Position numbers and translations under genes: made by a program
Notes under the pieces: generated by a model
Told to the model about the DNA's origin: nothing
The model's database searches: none
What the model saw: the letters and a program-made list of their open reading frames with translations, nothing else
Source: Aplidium turbinatum
Lineage: Eukaryota; Chordata; Ascidiacea; Aplousobranchia; Polyclinidae
DNA: 64,000 nt
Direction of reading: 5' to 3'
Assembly (NCBI GenBank): GCA_918807975.1
Contig: OU964931.1
Span: forward strand, 7,264,251 to 7,328,250
Part shown: positions 1 through 12,600 of the stretch, one piece after another
Layout of the letters: each line of letters begins with the position of its first letter
Position numbering within the stretch: the first letter of the stretch is position 1

Positions 1-4
1 GCAG

Positions 5-1270
5 GGGCCATGAATTTAAATAGCTGCCCAGTTGAACGTTTCATTCCAATTTGGCTTGTCACCAGTGGCGCAGTTTTCGCTTTCATGCAACTTGTTTACA
101 TTGGAAAAACACTCAAGGAAAAGAAAACAAACGAAGGAACTGAAGATGAAGAAACCAACAAGCCTTACAGTTGTTTTAACAGCTTGCTCAGCTGTTTCAA
201 CTTTGCTTGGTTCATTGCAGGTGAAGTAGGCTATTATTTAATTCTACAACTAGGCCACTTTCACCTAACTCGACCTTTGTGTCAATGGCAAGAGTAGGCA
301 ACGAAAGATGCCATGACATACTTTAAGCCGCGCTTCAAGTAAATTTCTTTTTTACACGAAGTATAGTTTATGAGGAAAAGACATATTCTTGCCAAAATAT
401 TTAAGCTAAAACTAATTGGTTTATAAAGATATTAAGACATATGCAAGCACAGCTGTTGTCGCTCAAAAACAATGCACAAATAATTCCAAATACGGAAGAA
501 TGCGCACTGCGCAGGCTTATTCCATTTCCTTTTTTTCTTTTCTAAATTTGATGAGAGTGTCCTAATTGTTTACATTATTTTGCATGACGGCACTTCGGAC
601 AGGGATGTGTTGTTAGATTACGTCATACAATTTCCAGCACGACACTTAAAAACAATCTATAGTACATATGGCAGTGATCGAAACCTGTAACCTTCTGATG
701 TGTGCACGTATTGCTGGTTTTAAATGTAAACAGTTCCACTCGAGAAATAGTGGGCTATGGATGTTGCTTAGCTTAACTGGTGTTTCGTAAATGTTTGCTT
801 GTTTTCTTAAAGTACCCTGCATGTTAACAATTAAATCATCTGACAAAAGAAGCGGCCGGGAATCTGTGGCGGAAATTAGTGGTGCGATACTGATAAGCTC
901 AGCATTATGGGTGAAACACTCTTGTCTGTCCCTGTGAATTCGTGCCACACTCAGCTATCGAGATATTACACGGCATTTGTTGCTCGTTTTATAAGTATGT
1001 TTTATGTCTTTAGGTAACGTCTGGGTCTTCCGCATTTACTCCCCGAACACAACTCCACCGACTGAAGCTTCCGATTTTCAAAATTTGAATTCTTACTGCG
1101 ACTACAATGTCTACTACTTCTCTTTTTGGCTTATTATTGTTGCTTACATATCGATGCTTTTGGCTTGTTGTTGTGGAATCCCGGCAATTGCATGCTGCTT
1201 GGTAGGAAGCTCCAAGTCCTCTCCAACAGAATCTAGAGCTGCTCCAACGACATCAAATGGAGACAATTAA
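5..1270 (+). CDS. TMEM272-like membrane protein, gene A (3' part; last two coding exons)
   Basis: Two coding exons are visible: 5..220 and 1014..1270, joined in phase 1 (acceptor AG at 3-4, donor GTGAAG at 221, acceptor TTTAG ending 1013). The first reads G-A-M-N-L-N-S-C-P-V-E-R-F-I-P-I-W-L, the conserved loop and second helix of TMEM272-like proteins. It continues through a charged linker (KEKKTNEGTEDEE) to a third helix ending WFIAG. The second exon starts NVWVF, has a Cys-rich fourth helix (LLACCCGIPAIACC) and a short Ser/Thr/Pro tail. The same exon structure, with identical phases, occurs in gene B of this window, which supports the model. Upstream exons lie outside the window. The family's molecular function is not established; a four-helix membrane protein is the safe description. 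Confidence 0.8.
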
Positions 1271-1274
1271 TAAA
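1269..1274 (+). terminator. Poly(A) signal AATAAA overlapping the stop of gene A
   Basis: AATAAA begins on the last two bases of the TAA stop of the TMEM272-like gene A and is followed within 40 bases by a GT-rich stretch. This implies a 3' UTR of only a few tens of bases if it is used. Confidence 0.5.
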
Positions 1275-1679
1275 CTTTTTCAGTGTGTTTTAGGCTGAGC
1301 CTTGTTTTGTTTTTGCTATCACAGAATGACGTTGTAGGCCTATGTAACTTTAAAGTTTGTTGTCAATTAACTATTTAAAAAAAAAATTCGGTTTGACAAA
1401 TAGTTTGAAACACTCCAAAAAGCTAGGTTGAAGCACGGTTTCCCCGTTGAGTATATCTGAAGGCCAGTTTCTGAATATTGTTTTGTCGTGCTGCTGATAA
1501 CTGTAAAAAACGCGTTTTCTGAATAATTTTTCCCTCTCGGAACTTGGCACGTCACAGCAAGCGTTTTTGTAAATACTCATAAAAATAATTAGGCTAACTA
1601 GATAGAGCTATTAAAATAAATAACGAAAACATTTTCATTTATTTCATTTGTTGGCATTGCAATACTAGGCTACAAAGTT
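1275..1679. other. Spacer, nothing recognised
   Basis: AT-rich sequence after gene A. Two short overlapping frames exist on the minus strand, but neither has a recognisable protein or splice context. Confidence 0.4.
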
Positions 1680-1882
1680 TGGTTTCGGTTTTGAATCTTT
1701 ATCCTCAGACTGATAAAGCCTTTGATAGGTTTTCCTGGCAGTTTCGTATACTTGTAGAGGCTTTTGACATAAGGCCTGTTACAGAGATTGACAGGGTAAG
1801 ATTAGTTGGTATTTATCCCTGGAAGTTATTCCATCCATTAGGTGCCGTTGAATGGAGAGCAGTCCTTAATTGTCTTGCGAGA
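1680..1882 (-). repeat. SINE-A copy 1 (5'-truncated)
   Basis: Shares the body of the tRNA-derived SINE best seen at 11944..12238, including the 3' landmark that reads CTTTATCCTC on the plus strand (GAGGATAAAG on the element strand) and the ATGGAGAGCAG block. The tRNA-like head is missing. Confidence 0.75.
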
Positions 1883-2635
1883 AAAAAAGTGCTATTTCTG
1901 TCGTTTTTTTCACAAAAGCAAATGTCCGTTTTGCCCGCTTTCTTCAAAATCTTATTTTTTTATTTGTTGGCATTACAAAACTACAACGATACTTTGAGAT
2001 CTTTCACGACTCCTATGAAGTGCAGCCTCTCCATCGTGTGACCTGTTTGTTGTTATGGTCGCTTCCGCAAATAAGATAACCAAAAATTATAGGTTTGAAA
2101 GCTCCCCAGCAAATTATTGAAATTTTTATATAAGTTAGCTTGCATTTTCTGGGTTACCGAACATATTTTATGTTCTACTGAAATTTATTTTATTATAGCC
2201 CGTGTTGTTTTGATTTTCTGACCCTTGTACAATGTACATATTTTGTCATGTATTGAAACTCGCTTCCTCCGATAAATAAATTTAGTTTTCACATTTTGCG
2301 GTCATCCATGGCCAACGGCCATATAAGTCATAAAACGTTGACTATTGCTTTCTTGGACGTGGTTTTCAGCACGCCAGTGCAATTTCACTAACGCTTTGTA
2401 AAAACATTCTAATCAGTAGCCTGTCCACATATTAGATCAGCATGAACTTCTTGAGGCCGTATAAATCCACCATGCTGTGCTAACAGGCTGCATATAGCCT
2501 AATATACTTATAATTTGCGGACAAGTAGTTCAGAGCGACATATGCTGGAGATTGGATTACTTTCCATCATAGCTTTGCTTCTTGCTTGTGTTCCTACGTC
2601 GTCTGAGCATTACAACGTGTCATAATTCATTGACT
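1883..2635. other. Spacer, nothing recognised
   Basis: No exon, tRNA or transposon end could be identified between SINE-A copies 1 and 2. Confidence 0.4.
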
Positions 2636-2893
2636 CGTTGGTTGGTTTTGGAACTTTATCCTCGGACTGACAAAGCCTTGATAGGTTTATTCCTGGTAGT
2701 TTCACATACTTGTAGAGGCTCTTGACGCAGGGCCGGTTACCGAGATTGGCAGAGTGAAGTTTTCCCAATTGTTGAAGTGTTGTTGCCGAGGAATTATTCC
2801 ATTCACTAAGTTGCGTTGAATGAAGAGCAGTCATGAAATGCGTTGCTCAAGCGCACACCCCGAAAGTCGAACCAGCGCCGTGTGATCTTGAGC
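2636..2893 (-). repeat. SINE-A copy 2
   Basis: Body plus part of the tRNA-like head. The B-box-like AAGTCGAACC (plus strand) and the GATCTTGAGCCG block match copy 5. The element's 3' end runs into a (CCAA)n-type tail, seen on the plus strand as GTTGGTTGG. Confidence 0.8.
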
Positions 2894-3906
2894 CGTTCAA
2901 AAGCCAGCCCCCCTCGTCCGAGCGACCAGCTGCTGAGTTTTTTGTTGAACGTAGAGAAAAGGTCATTAATCAAAGGTCATAGTTCTAAACTAATAAAGCA
3001 CAAGCACCACTGCATGGTTCTCATATGAAACACAAAACGAGTTGTTTTGTTTTGATCTTTGCAGAATAAGCATTAGCCTACTGTTTTTGACAAATATCTG
3101 TGACAATTATAATACACGTTGCGTTTTCTGCTCATATAATCAGTGTCATAAAAACAATGTAGCCTAATTATGGGTCTTGTAATTAATAAAGCGTGCCAAC
3201 GCCAAAATATTTCTCAACAATAAACGAATCGCATAGTAGGCGCTGCATTTGCTTGAAATGGAATGAGACAGTTCACAAGCATTTCGTTCAATAACATGTT
3301 ACGCTCTTCTCGTGTAAAATCACAAGGAGTTTCAAGTGTTAATCCGCATTTATTCCGACGTTTTGTCAACCAGACACGACTGAGTTCTTTAGGGAGCTAA
3401 ATCAGGTAATGACTACTGTACCTGTCTAGCATGGCCGACCACATAAAGCCATGTTGCTGTCAAACAAGTAAACATGCAAACTGAAATTCAAATCTGAAAC
3501 AAAATTTTGGCACGCAATTAAATTTAAAACTACTTTACAAGAAAAAATTAAAGAGACATTAAACATCAGTGTAAAATTGAGATTCTCCTGGTGTGTTCTG
3601 ACTGGATAAATGCTTTATAAATTTTTCACTTCAACATAGTCTACGGCTTGTTACAAACAGACACTGATCATCAAAAGGTACTATTCTTTCGAACAAGCTG
3701 GTTTGTTTAACTATCTTTACCACTTCACCATGCAGTTTTCTTAAATTAAAACCACCGTATGTCAGTCCTAACATCTTCGTTGTGGTGAGTGGCTTACCAT
3801 GCGAGCTTGTGTCGCCCCAACTTAATTTCTTACTTTAAGGTAATATAAGCTCATATGAAAACGAGCTTAAATTAATTGTAAATTTTATTGGCTATAAACC
3901 ACGAGA
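2894..3906. other. Spacer, nothing recognised
   Basis: AT-rich, with no convincing exon or repeat end seen by eye. Confidence 0.4.
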
Positions 3907-4356
3907 GGTGAGACCATAGCCATGTATACACAGGCCTTGTCAACGTGCGAACTGAAGGCCGATGGAAAATTTTGACTTTGAAATCAAGTTAATTTTTCTT
4001 TATGTCTCTTTGAAATAATAGGTTTGAAAATCCAATTTGCCAAAGTGTGATCACTGAATCTCAAATCACTGCAAAACGTCTAATATTACATTAAAAAATG
4101 ACAAATAATTCCCTTTTATCTTGTTTGTTGCCAGACACTTTTTGGATTTCCAGCACGAGTACCAAACTCTAGTCTATTATTTGTAATGGTAACAAATACA
4201 CACAATTTAAAGAAAGACTCTTTTTATTTACTTCTACTTAAACCATCAACTTATACTAGCGATTTTGGCTACTAACAGATCGGCCTCCAGTCAAATGTGA
4301 AGCTGCACGTTGGCATGGCCTGTGTAAGTGTGTATAAAGGTCGCCATGGGTGAGAC
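3907..4356. repeat. Possible MITE with long imperfect inverted repeats
   Basis: The left flank (3907-3965) and the reverse complement of the right flank (4280-4356) share blocks in the same order: TATACAC, ACAGGCC, CAACGTGC and GGCCGAT, with gaps between them. No clean target-site duplication was found, so class and exact ends are uncertain. Confidence 0.4.
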
Positions 4357-5946
4357 TTATCCAATGACTTGAATTAATAACTTCCTAGATTAGAGTTTGC
4401 CCTATGTTAAGCTGGTAGTTTTTGTAGTAGGCCTAATGTAGATAAAACATCTGCTTTATAGCCTAAGTGTAAGGTAATCTTTATAAAATTTTAGCTCATT
4501 ATAAACACATAGGTTATAGTTTACCATTAGGCTACAATAATATATTTTTACATACCGGTAGTGAGCTACAGGCTACAACGTAGTGCAAAGCATATTGTTT
4601 TTATATATTTGCGGCAAAATATTTAAAAATTTGAAATAAAGAGCTTGTTTAAATATAGCTAACTAAATGCAGCCAAACATTTATATAAAACGTCATACAA
4701 CATGTAATGCAATGTCATTAAAACGTTGTAGCCTAGTAGTATTAAAAACCCGTTTTTCGGGCAAGGTAAATTTGTATAGGCGATTGCTCTCCTAAGCCCC
4801 CAAGTGGCTATGTTCTTGGATATTTTTCTTCTGACTTTGATCCCACAACGATATAGGGTTGCCGGCTTGAAATTTTGAAAACATACATAATTATTTATTG
4901 TTAGTATAAATCACCAACGAAAACTTTGTAACAGTGCGACGTTATATTGGATTTTGATGAGGTGTTTTGTTTTTATTTTACACGCTTTGGAGGTTTTTCA
5001 GAAAAATTTATGAAGTGAGCCATTGTAGCTATAATCATGCAGAACTGTGGAAGTGATTGAAAAACTAAAGGACTTAGTGAGGCTGTTTAGTAGGCATCCA
5101 ACTCGAAAAGTATATCATCCCAAACTACATGAGCGAAGGCAGTGTTTAATACTCCCTAGCCTTCTAGTTTTAATTGATAGTTCTTACAGTAAATAGCCCA
5201 CTTTTTAATTATCCACAGAGGTAAAGGCAGTTCTTATTACCGGTGCTTAAAAAGATATAGGTCTAGTAACATATTATGATACTAACAAGAAATAATTATT
5301 TTCTGATGACACAATAGTCTAGTAGTCTACAATATAATTTCATATAATAGGCTAACTTAGGCTATATTTGAGCGATTATAGGCAAACCCGTGCAAAAAGG
5401 TTTCCATTTTGTTCCAATTAAGTTTCCGACTTTTATCAAAAACAAACCTTCTATTTCTTATAATCCTTCTAAAACCTTTTTCGTTTTAAGTCAATGGTTT
5501 AGTCTTTTAGTTGTTTTTTACATTCACTGCCACTGTCATGTTCTTATATGTTACCTTTTGTTTTCAGGCCAAACAAATAGTTCACAACCTTTAAATAAAC
5601 TATTAGGCCTACTATTTATGTGTTTTTGAATTGTCATGGCAAATTTTTCAATAAGCTAACTCCAACTTACCTATTCATCGGATCTTGCGTACGATATTTT
5701 AAATCACTGCATGGTTTTTTGTGCTTCTCAATTCAGTTACCAATGTAATCACTCAATGTAGCACCAACATATTTTTGACATATTAACTGGATATTCATAA
5801 AAAATTTCGTTTACTTTTTCCTGTTTTTGTGCAATGTGTGTTGAAATAATGATAAGTCATCATACCAGCATATGTTATACCTTGTTTTCATGGAAAATAG
5901 GGCTTTATAAGTTGACTTTTAGAGTCTAGTTTGTTTTATGGTTTTA
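4357..5946. other. Spacer, nothing firm recognised
   Basis: About 1.6 kb of AT-rich sequence with many TAGGCTA and TAGCCTA words. A frame at 5390..5629 has no recognisable domain. Confidence 0.4.
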
Positions 5947-6112
5947 GGTAACGTCTGGGTGTACCGAAGCTATACCCTCTCAAAACTATCAACCCTCTTG
6001 CTGGGAGTTATTGCAACTACAATGTCTAAGACTTTTCCTTTTGGCTCATCTTCAGTGTCAATGTTCTTGGCTTGTTGTTGCGGAATTTGTTTGATTACAT
6101 GCTGCGTGAGAG
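5947..6112 (+). pseudogene. Decayed last-exon copy of a TMEM272-like gene
   Basis: A TTTTAG acceptor is followed by GTAACGTCTGGGTG, nearly identical to the start of gene A's last exon. The Cys-rich helix block (LACCCGI) is also kept. Between them the frame is lost: relative to gene A the middle part sits in another frame and contains an in-frame stop when read in the ancestral frame. The 3' end is overwritten by a SINE-A insertion. It looks like a relic of a third cluster member on the same strand as gene A; its other exons were not found. Confidence 0.7.
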
Positions 6113-6352
6113 CTGGTTCGACTCTCGGGTTGTGCATTGAGCAACGCATTCTAAGGACTGCTCTCCATTCAGCGGCACCTAGTGAATGGAATAATTTCCG
6201 GACAATACCACTTCAACAATCGGAAAACTTCACTTTGCCAATCTCGATAGCCGGCCCTGCGTCAAAAGCCTCTACAAGTACCGTATGCGAAACTACCAGG
6301 AATAACCAATCAAGGCTTTGTCAGTCCGAAGATAAAGATTCAAAACCAAACC
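6113..6352 (+). repeat. SINE-A copy 3
   Basis: Begins within the tRNA-like head at GGTTCGACTCTCGGG (B box), continues through the full body and ends GATAAAGATTCAAAACC. It interrupts the TMEM272-like pseudo-exon. Read as protein, its body gives ALHSAAPSEWNNF, discussed in the findings. Confidence 0.85.
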
Positions 6353-6769
6353 AGCTGTAGAAGATAATAAATCTTCTGAAACAGATGGTAAAGACAGCTT
6401 ATAAAATGCCAGTTTATCAAAGCACAGTTCACTGAATATGAGTTCATCGAACGACAGTGTATGGAACGAACATGGAGATTAGCTTAATCAAAACGTTATT
6501 TTGTGTAATTTCCATGAATAAAGTTGTGCAAATTATATCTTTTGCAATAAAGTCGGTATTTCTTTGACAAAATCTCGTTTGAGTTTGGAATAAATTTGAA
6601 GGAAATGTCACTTTTAAAGAACTGTTGCCCGGTGAACAGTCTTTTCAATAATCTACACTAGTTGGACTTTAATGAACTGTCGTTCGATGAATTGCTGTTT
6701 AGATCATACTTAGACAATGATGCCTCAATTAGGCTACAAATGGTAACTCTGCATTATTAATCTTAGTGA
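6353..6769. other. Spacer, nothing recognised
   Basis: Contains loosely repeated GAACGACAGTG/GAACTGTCG-like words, possibly remains of an inverted-repeat element, but no clear ends. Confidence 0.35.
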
Positions 6770-6905
6770 CAAGGCCTGAGTGCTGAATCAGTCATGAAAG
6801 CCCTGGTACTCATAGAACTTCCGAAAGGGCGCCGGTTTGACACTGCTCAAGAGCATGTGACTGTGTCGTTGGCAGGATAAGCTACTTAATGGCATGCATA
6901 AAGGT
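6770..6905 (+). repeat. SINE-C copy 1 (tRNA-derived, degenerate)
   Basis: Contains GGGCGCCGGTTTGACACTGC (B-box-like) followed by TCAAGAGCATGTG, shared with 9286..9425 and 37386..37550. This is a third tRNA-like SINE family, distinct from A and B. Confidence 0.6.
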
Positions 6906-7256
6906 TGACACAAATATTGGATGCCTTGCCTTCTCGTCCCCTTAATATACAAAACCATGAACTACCAAGCATAAAGCCTGCATACGGCAAAAACGATTTG
7001 AAACTTCTGCAAGTTTGGGAAACTGTAGAGACTATAGGCTAAGCCTAAAAGATGCTGGAAAGTTTCAACAATACTTTATGCTCAAGTAATTGTTGATGCA
7101 GTAGGCTAATCCACCAGGACTGCAGTAACCCATAGCCGCAATTACATTGTGTCGTTTTTTTAATTGAATCCTTTTTTCAAGCATTTACTGTAAAATTGTT
7201 ACAGAAATAGACTAAGCATTCTTTATGTTCAAATATGAAAATTTATACGTTATGAC

Positions 7257-8762
7257 TAGGGCAACCAATTTTTTGACCTAAAAACTTGAAATTTTGACTT
7301 TATAATTTACAAATTTTAACCTAATTTTGACCAATAACTTTCTGCGTTTGCAACCCGAATGCGAAATACAAAGCATACAAGAAATCGAACCGTTAGGTAA
7401 GGATATCTTCTTTTTCTAATGAAATAAAAATGTGGAAGACTCAACGACACCACAGCCAACGAACAGGTAATGAAAGTCACTCGAACAACTGCAAAAACTA
7501 AATATGGAGTGTCTTTAAATATCCCGCAATGACTGAGAGGCAGGCGCGGATTTATGGGGGGGGCCCAGGGGGCCCGGGCCCCCCCCAAAATTTTGTGAAA
7601 AATTGTATGTTTCCGCATCAAATGGTTTGATATGCTTCTAAACAGCTGATATTAGTCCCTCGGCATCACAATTGATGAAAATGGTTGTTTTAATGTCTAT
7701 TTTCTAGCATATCGTATATGTCGTAGTATCATTGTTCATATCTGTTTAGCTTTTTCTTTCTTTTTAATTGATTTTCAAATTTTCTGGCCCCCCCCGAAAA
7801 AAACTCTTAGATTCGCGCCTGCTGAGAGGGTTCTGCAGTATTATACTTCGACGTCAAGTAATGTTTCACATTATCGCCTTTGAAGTTCCTGTCTCTCGCC
7901 AAAATTTTTCATAAAATAGAGAAGCTTCTCTCTACTGATACAGAAGTTGCCAGGGAGTTCCTCAACAAGCTATAAAAATGCGGTGAAATATCATCTCGTC
8001 CCATTTTCACAATGCACTTGATGTCATTTCTTGAGATTCTTGCTTGAATATATTTTCCAATTAGGCAGCCATCAACACCAAAGTTAAGGGACCTCATTTT
8101 CTGGTAAGCTTCTTGAATGGTGCATCGGCTGTCTTCCATCTTCTGAATTAAATCAAACGGTGCACTGTACTGCTCCTCTATTCTACAAGGTGAGTAGCTA
8201 AATTGGGAGCTTTTACAGCATCTTGAGCACGCCGCAGCAAGACACCACCATCATGGAAGCCTTCCACAATATTTCTTACTTTTAGTAGACTTCTTGAATA
8301 ATAGAAAGCAGCTTTCAACCAAAGGCCCATCTAGTTACATTTGGCTGTGGAAGTTGGCCAATGGAAGTAAAACTAGCTCTTCTTGGCCTGTTTTTAATGG
8401 TCACTGCTTTAACCCTGGCAACCAACTCATCAACAGCAGGGTAGTTGGCTAATATTCAATCGTCAGTAGTGGCCCCAACAAGATTATTACTTCAGAAATT
8501 GCAACAGATGGATTATTACGTCAGAACAGCAGCAGAAACTGCAACAAAAAATCAGTATCTGCGTAGCTTTAATAAAATATCAATAGAGAGAAGAAAAACT
8601 ACGTTAAAAGAAAATTTTGACCTAACCATGAATTTTGACTTTTTTTTTACTTAATAACTTTGTAACCTCTCTTCGTGTCAGCCTGAAATTTAGTTTGTGG
8701 ACGTTTTATAAACTTTTAACAGAGCAGAAAAATTTTGACTTTATTGACTTTTGGTTGCCCTA
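7257..8762 (-). mobile_element. hAT DNA transposon with transposase remnant
   Basis: Terminal inverted repeats TAGGGCAACCAA / TTGGTTGCCCTA are flanked by a perfect 8-bp duplication, GTTATGAC (7249-7256 and 8763-8770). On the minus strand, 8139..7909 encodes a hAT C-terminal dimerisation segment ending V-S-V-E-R-S-F-S-I-L, the family signature. The rest of the transposase is too decayed to read. A second, shorter hAT-type MITE (7541..7821) sits inside it. Confidence 0.9.
7541..7821. mobile_element. hAT-type MITE nested in the 7257-8762 transposon
   Basis: Ends CAGGCGCGGATTTA / TAGATTCGCGCCTG with a perfect 8-bp duplication CTGAGAGG (7533-7540, 7822-7829). Inner G-rich and C-rich runs near the two ends can pair. 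At 281 bp without coding capacity it is non-autonomous, and younger than the element it interrupts. Confidence 0.9.
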
Positions 8763-8789
8763 GTTATGACAAATAGTACAAGTCAATGG

Positions 8790-9062
8790 TGGTAACGAAG
8801 AAATTGCAAGATCAAGCGGAGTTGGTTTAACTTTCGGGGTGTAGGCCTACGCTTAATTTTTTGAGTAACGGCACGGCGGCACCTAGTAAATGAAATAATT
8901 CACAGACAACAACACTTCAGCAATCGTAAACATCACTTTGTCAAACTCGGTGATTTCGAGACCTATGTCAATGACTCAAAGCCTCTACTCTACAAGTATG
9001 CAGAACTACTAGAATTAAGCTTTCAGAAAAGAAAGCTTCCCCAGTGCAAGGATAAAGATTCT
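8790..9062 (+). repeat. SINE-A copy 4 (diverged)
   Basis: Recognised by TGCAAGATCAAGCGG, CGGCACCTAGTAAATG, CACTTCAGCAATCG and a terminal AGGATAAAGATTC. It resembles the divergent subtype also seen at 43266 and 47555 (shared CTTTC.AG...GCTTTC insert before the 3' end). Confidence 0.7.
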
Positions 9063-9285
9063 TACAAGCAAACTAGTATCTTTCGTAATAATGTCTCACA
9101 ACTTTTCACAGTAGGTTCTTCTGTTCTCTTTAATGATTTCAAATTATAGTTTGATGCTACATGACCTTTTTTATATGCAAAGCAAATCACACCCATTTCA
9201 TCACAATAAAAATTAACAAAAACGTAGAAATAAAACAGAATGGATGTGAGTCACAAAGGTTTGAGGGAAAACCTAGAATGCTTGT

Positions 9286-9425
9286 GAATCTGTAAGAGCT
9301 CTGGTTCGGCATTCGAAAGGGCGTAGGTTCGACTCCGATCAAGAGCATGTGGCTGTGTCTTTGATAAGATATTTGAAAGCGAACATGAAAATTGACTTCC
9401 CGTTCACTTAAACTAAATCTTCAAC
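9286..9425 (+). repeat. SINE-C copy 2
   Basis: B-box GGTTCGACTCC, followed by TCAAGAGCATGTGGCTGTGTC and CGTTCACTTAAACTAAATC, matching the copy at 37386. Confidence 0.65.
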
Positions 9426-9606
9426 TACGGGGGTAGGCCTGGATCCGACAAAAAGACTGGTGCTTGGGTGCAATAAATTAATGCTTTATTGCAACGGACT
9501 GGTGCTTGGTTGCGATGTTATTCCGATATTACAAAGGATCGTTTTCACAGCCTCAATCAGTTTCCTATAGATGTTGGATCAACCATGCGATATTGTTCTT
9601 GCGACT

Positions 9607-12600
9607 TCACTCGGAGGTGATACAGAAACAGACTGCAAGCGGAATTCCAATGCAACAGCAAGAAAATATAAGCAAAATGTAACAACTGTTAATGATCCAG
9701 AAAGCTAGGTAGTATGTTGATTTGTCGCAGTAATCCGGAGCCGAAACTTCGCTGGTGTTAGGTGCATAGTTACTGAATATCCACACATTTCCTAAAAATA
9801 ATATCTAGAATAAGTAACGTAGACTGGATACATAAAAACCAGCTTCGGGTTCAAGAAAAGTAGGCTGTGAAAATATCAATAAATTTTCACCACACAATCG
9901 ACAAACTGTAGCTCACATGAAAAGCTACTTCTTACTCTGTTTTCTATTTGAATAAGTAGCGCAGCTGGCCCCACCGCTTGAGGAGCAGTGTATCGCAAGG
10001 ATCATGTTTACCACCTTTACTCTTTAACATCTACATCAGTGACATGCCTAGAACTACGTCACGCCAGTACAGCAATGCTTTGACACTACACTATACTCTG
10101 ACAGTTTCTAGCATGTGGTAGAGAAGGTAGTTACAGACTGCAAGACTGGAATTGCAGAATATCTAAAGTTGTGGAGGCTGTAATTGCCTGGCCAAGACAT
10201 CTGTAACGCTTTTTCATTTTTGCAACAGGAAATCCAAACACTAATTGTTGGTCTTTCACAATGTAATCCTACTGTACCAGACAACCCATATCCTGGAAGT
10301 GAAGCTTGATCGGAAATTAACATATAGGGGGATCTAGAAGCTAAGTCTGTAAAAACTGAAATTTTGAAGGAGCGTTGGGAAATTTGCGAGCGTTGATGAA
10401 GAATTATTGGATACCTTTTTTTATCTGAGCTAAACGCGCGATAGTATTTCGCGCGATTCTAAGGACCGGTTTTCTTCCTTTTTTCCTGTTAGTTGGCTGC
10501 ATTCCTATATGTGCTCTTCGATTGCAAAATCGTTTAAAAGTAACTATAGCCATTAAATAGTTTGCACTGCAAAAACAATATTATATATAGGTTCGGTTAT
10601 GTAACGTAGGCCTAATAAATAATTTTATAGAATTTTCAACAAATGATGCAACAAGAATAGAATAAGGATTGTAAATTGTAATGAAATAAAGATTGAGCAG
10701 TCTGTGATAAATCCTTTAAATTTATGCTATTGACATAGCCAAGACTCATCTTAAAATGTGGTACAGCAAACTGACAGTTGCATTGCGTGACCACTTTTTT
10801 GGGTGTTTTATACTTTATTCAGCAAACTTCAGTCTACTTGTAATAACAAAGCCCTGGACGCGATTCAGCCGAGTCCGCTTCACTGTTTTTATTTTTTTGC
10901 TTTTAAGTAGAAGTAGATTAAACAATAAATACAATTAATACCGTACCGTACTACAAAAAGTGCTCAATCCCAAGCAAAAAAGCCAAGCAGAGCGAATTAA
11001 ATCAAATATAGTTGTAACTCTCTAAACCTACAAGTATAGGCTACTATATGCTTAAACTTGATAGAAAAAGTCAACACCCAAACCAATGGTCATGTTACGC
11101 CATTGCAAACTCATGTGGGCTAGTATAGGCTGTATGACACCATAAGCTAAGTGCAACACTCACCGGCAATAAACCAAGCAGCGGAAAATAATTGCAAAAA
11201 TGTCCGAAAAAAAATGAATGGTAAATTTGGTTCGTCATCATTTCCATCAGACACTCTTGCTTTGATGCTCCTCCCAATGAAAACGACCAGATTAAATACA
11301 CCCAGACTTCCGGTTACGACAAGCCAGATTGGGATAAAGTGACTTAGCGGACAGTTTTTCAAATTTAAAGCACCTGTGGAGTAAAATTGTAGTTTCAACC
11401 AAACCAGGGCCGGATTTAGAAAAAAGGGCCATAGGCTATTTCCTTTTTGAGGTCCCCAACTTCTACCCTAACACCCATAGAGGCGAGTATTTCAAACAAA
11501 CAAACAAACACCGATACTATAGTGAATTAGTGATAGAGAAATATACACACAAGTGTTCAAACTAACCATTTGAAGATGACCAAAGTTTATTATTACATTG
11601 TAAACCTTTTGTGAAATATTGCTGTAAAATAGGAAAGATTTGTCAAATATAATCATTGTAGTTACTTTATTGTTAATGTTATGTTCTATAAAAATATTAA
11701 ACTTACCAATTTTATATTGCCTGTATAAAAAATGCTGATACGTAGGCCTAATAAGATAATTATTACTATAACCTACCTGTAAGCTAACCTACTTTACAAC
11801 GATAGTGTTCACACTACGCATAGGTCCTATCATGTAGGCCTACTTTCTCACTAAATAATCTGGTTTAATATGAAATAAACTATTATGATCAAAAATACTC
11901 AGATTATTCAAAAAAATGTTCTAGCCTTCCTCATACCAAAAGGTGGTTGGTTGGCTTTGAATCTTTATCCTCGGACTGATAAAGCCCTGATAGGGATTCC
12001 TGGTAGTTTCGCATACTTGTAGAGTCTCTTGACGCAGGGTCGGTTACAGAGATCGGCAGAGTGAAGTTTTCCGATTGTTGAAGTATTGTTGCCGAGGAAT
12101 TATTCCATTCACTAGGTGCCGCTGAATGGAGAGCAGTCCTGAAATGCGTTGCTCAAGCGCACACCCCGAGAGTCGAACCAGCGCCGCGTGATCTTGAGCC
12201 GGGCGCGTAACCACTGAGCTATCGGGGCGAACTAGCATCGGAAAAGCATCCAAACTTTCATTATTTTTAACACACAGACTGCTTTGTGCAGATCATCCGT
12301 TTTTACAAGACTTCAAAGCTTCATCTCCGGTAGAGGCCCTTCCCAAACCGGTATGCTTTTGCCAAGAAACGCCTGGGTGTGGCCCAATCGCCTACACACT
12401 GGCGTCAAATTGTTTCTCTCCAATATGCACAAATGGAGAATGGCACTATCCGCGACCAGTGAGTGCGACCATCTGCAAGGCTGCAACTGTCTTATCTGTC
12501 ATGCATCAAATGGTGTGCGTGGTCTGCGCAAACTGGATGATCAATCAATTTAATGGCTGCTCGAAACTTCCCAAACATTTAGCCCGAGTCACTGCTACTA

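Noticed and set aside
5390-5629. Possible decayed copy of TMEM272-like exon 3 (TTTTGTTCCAATT resembles TTCATTCCAATT)
   Set aside because: Similarity is limited to a few bases and the conserved Cys-Pro and WFIAG landmarks are absent.
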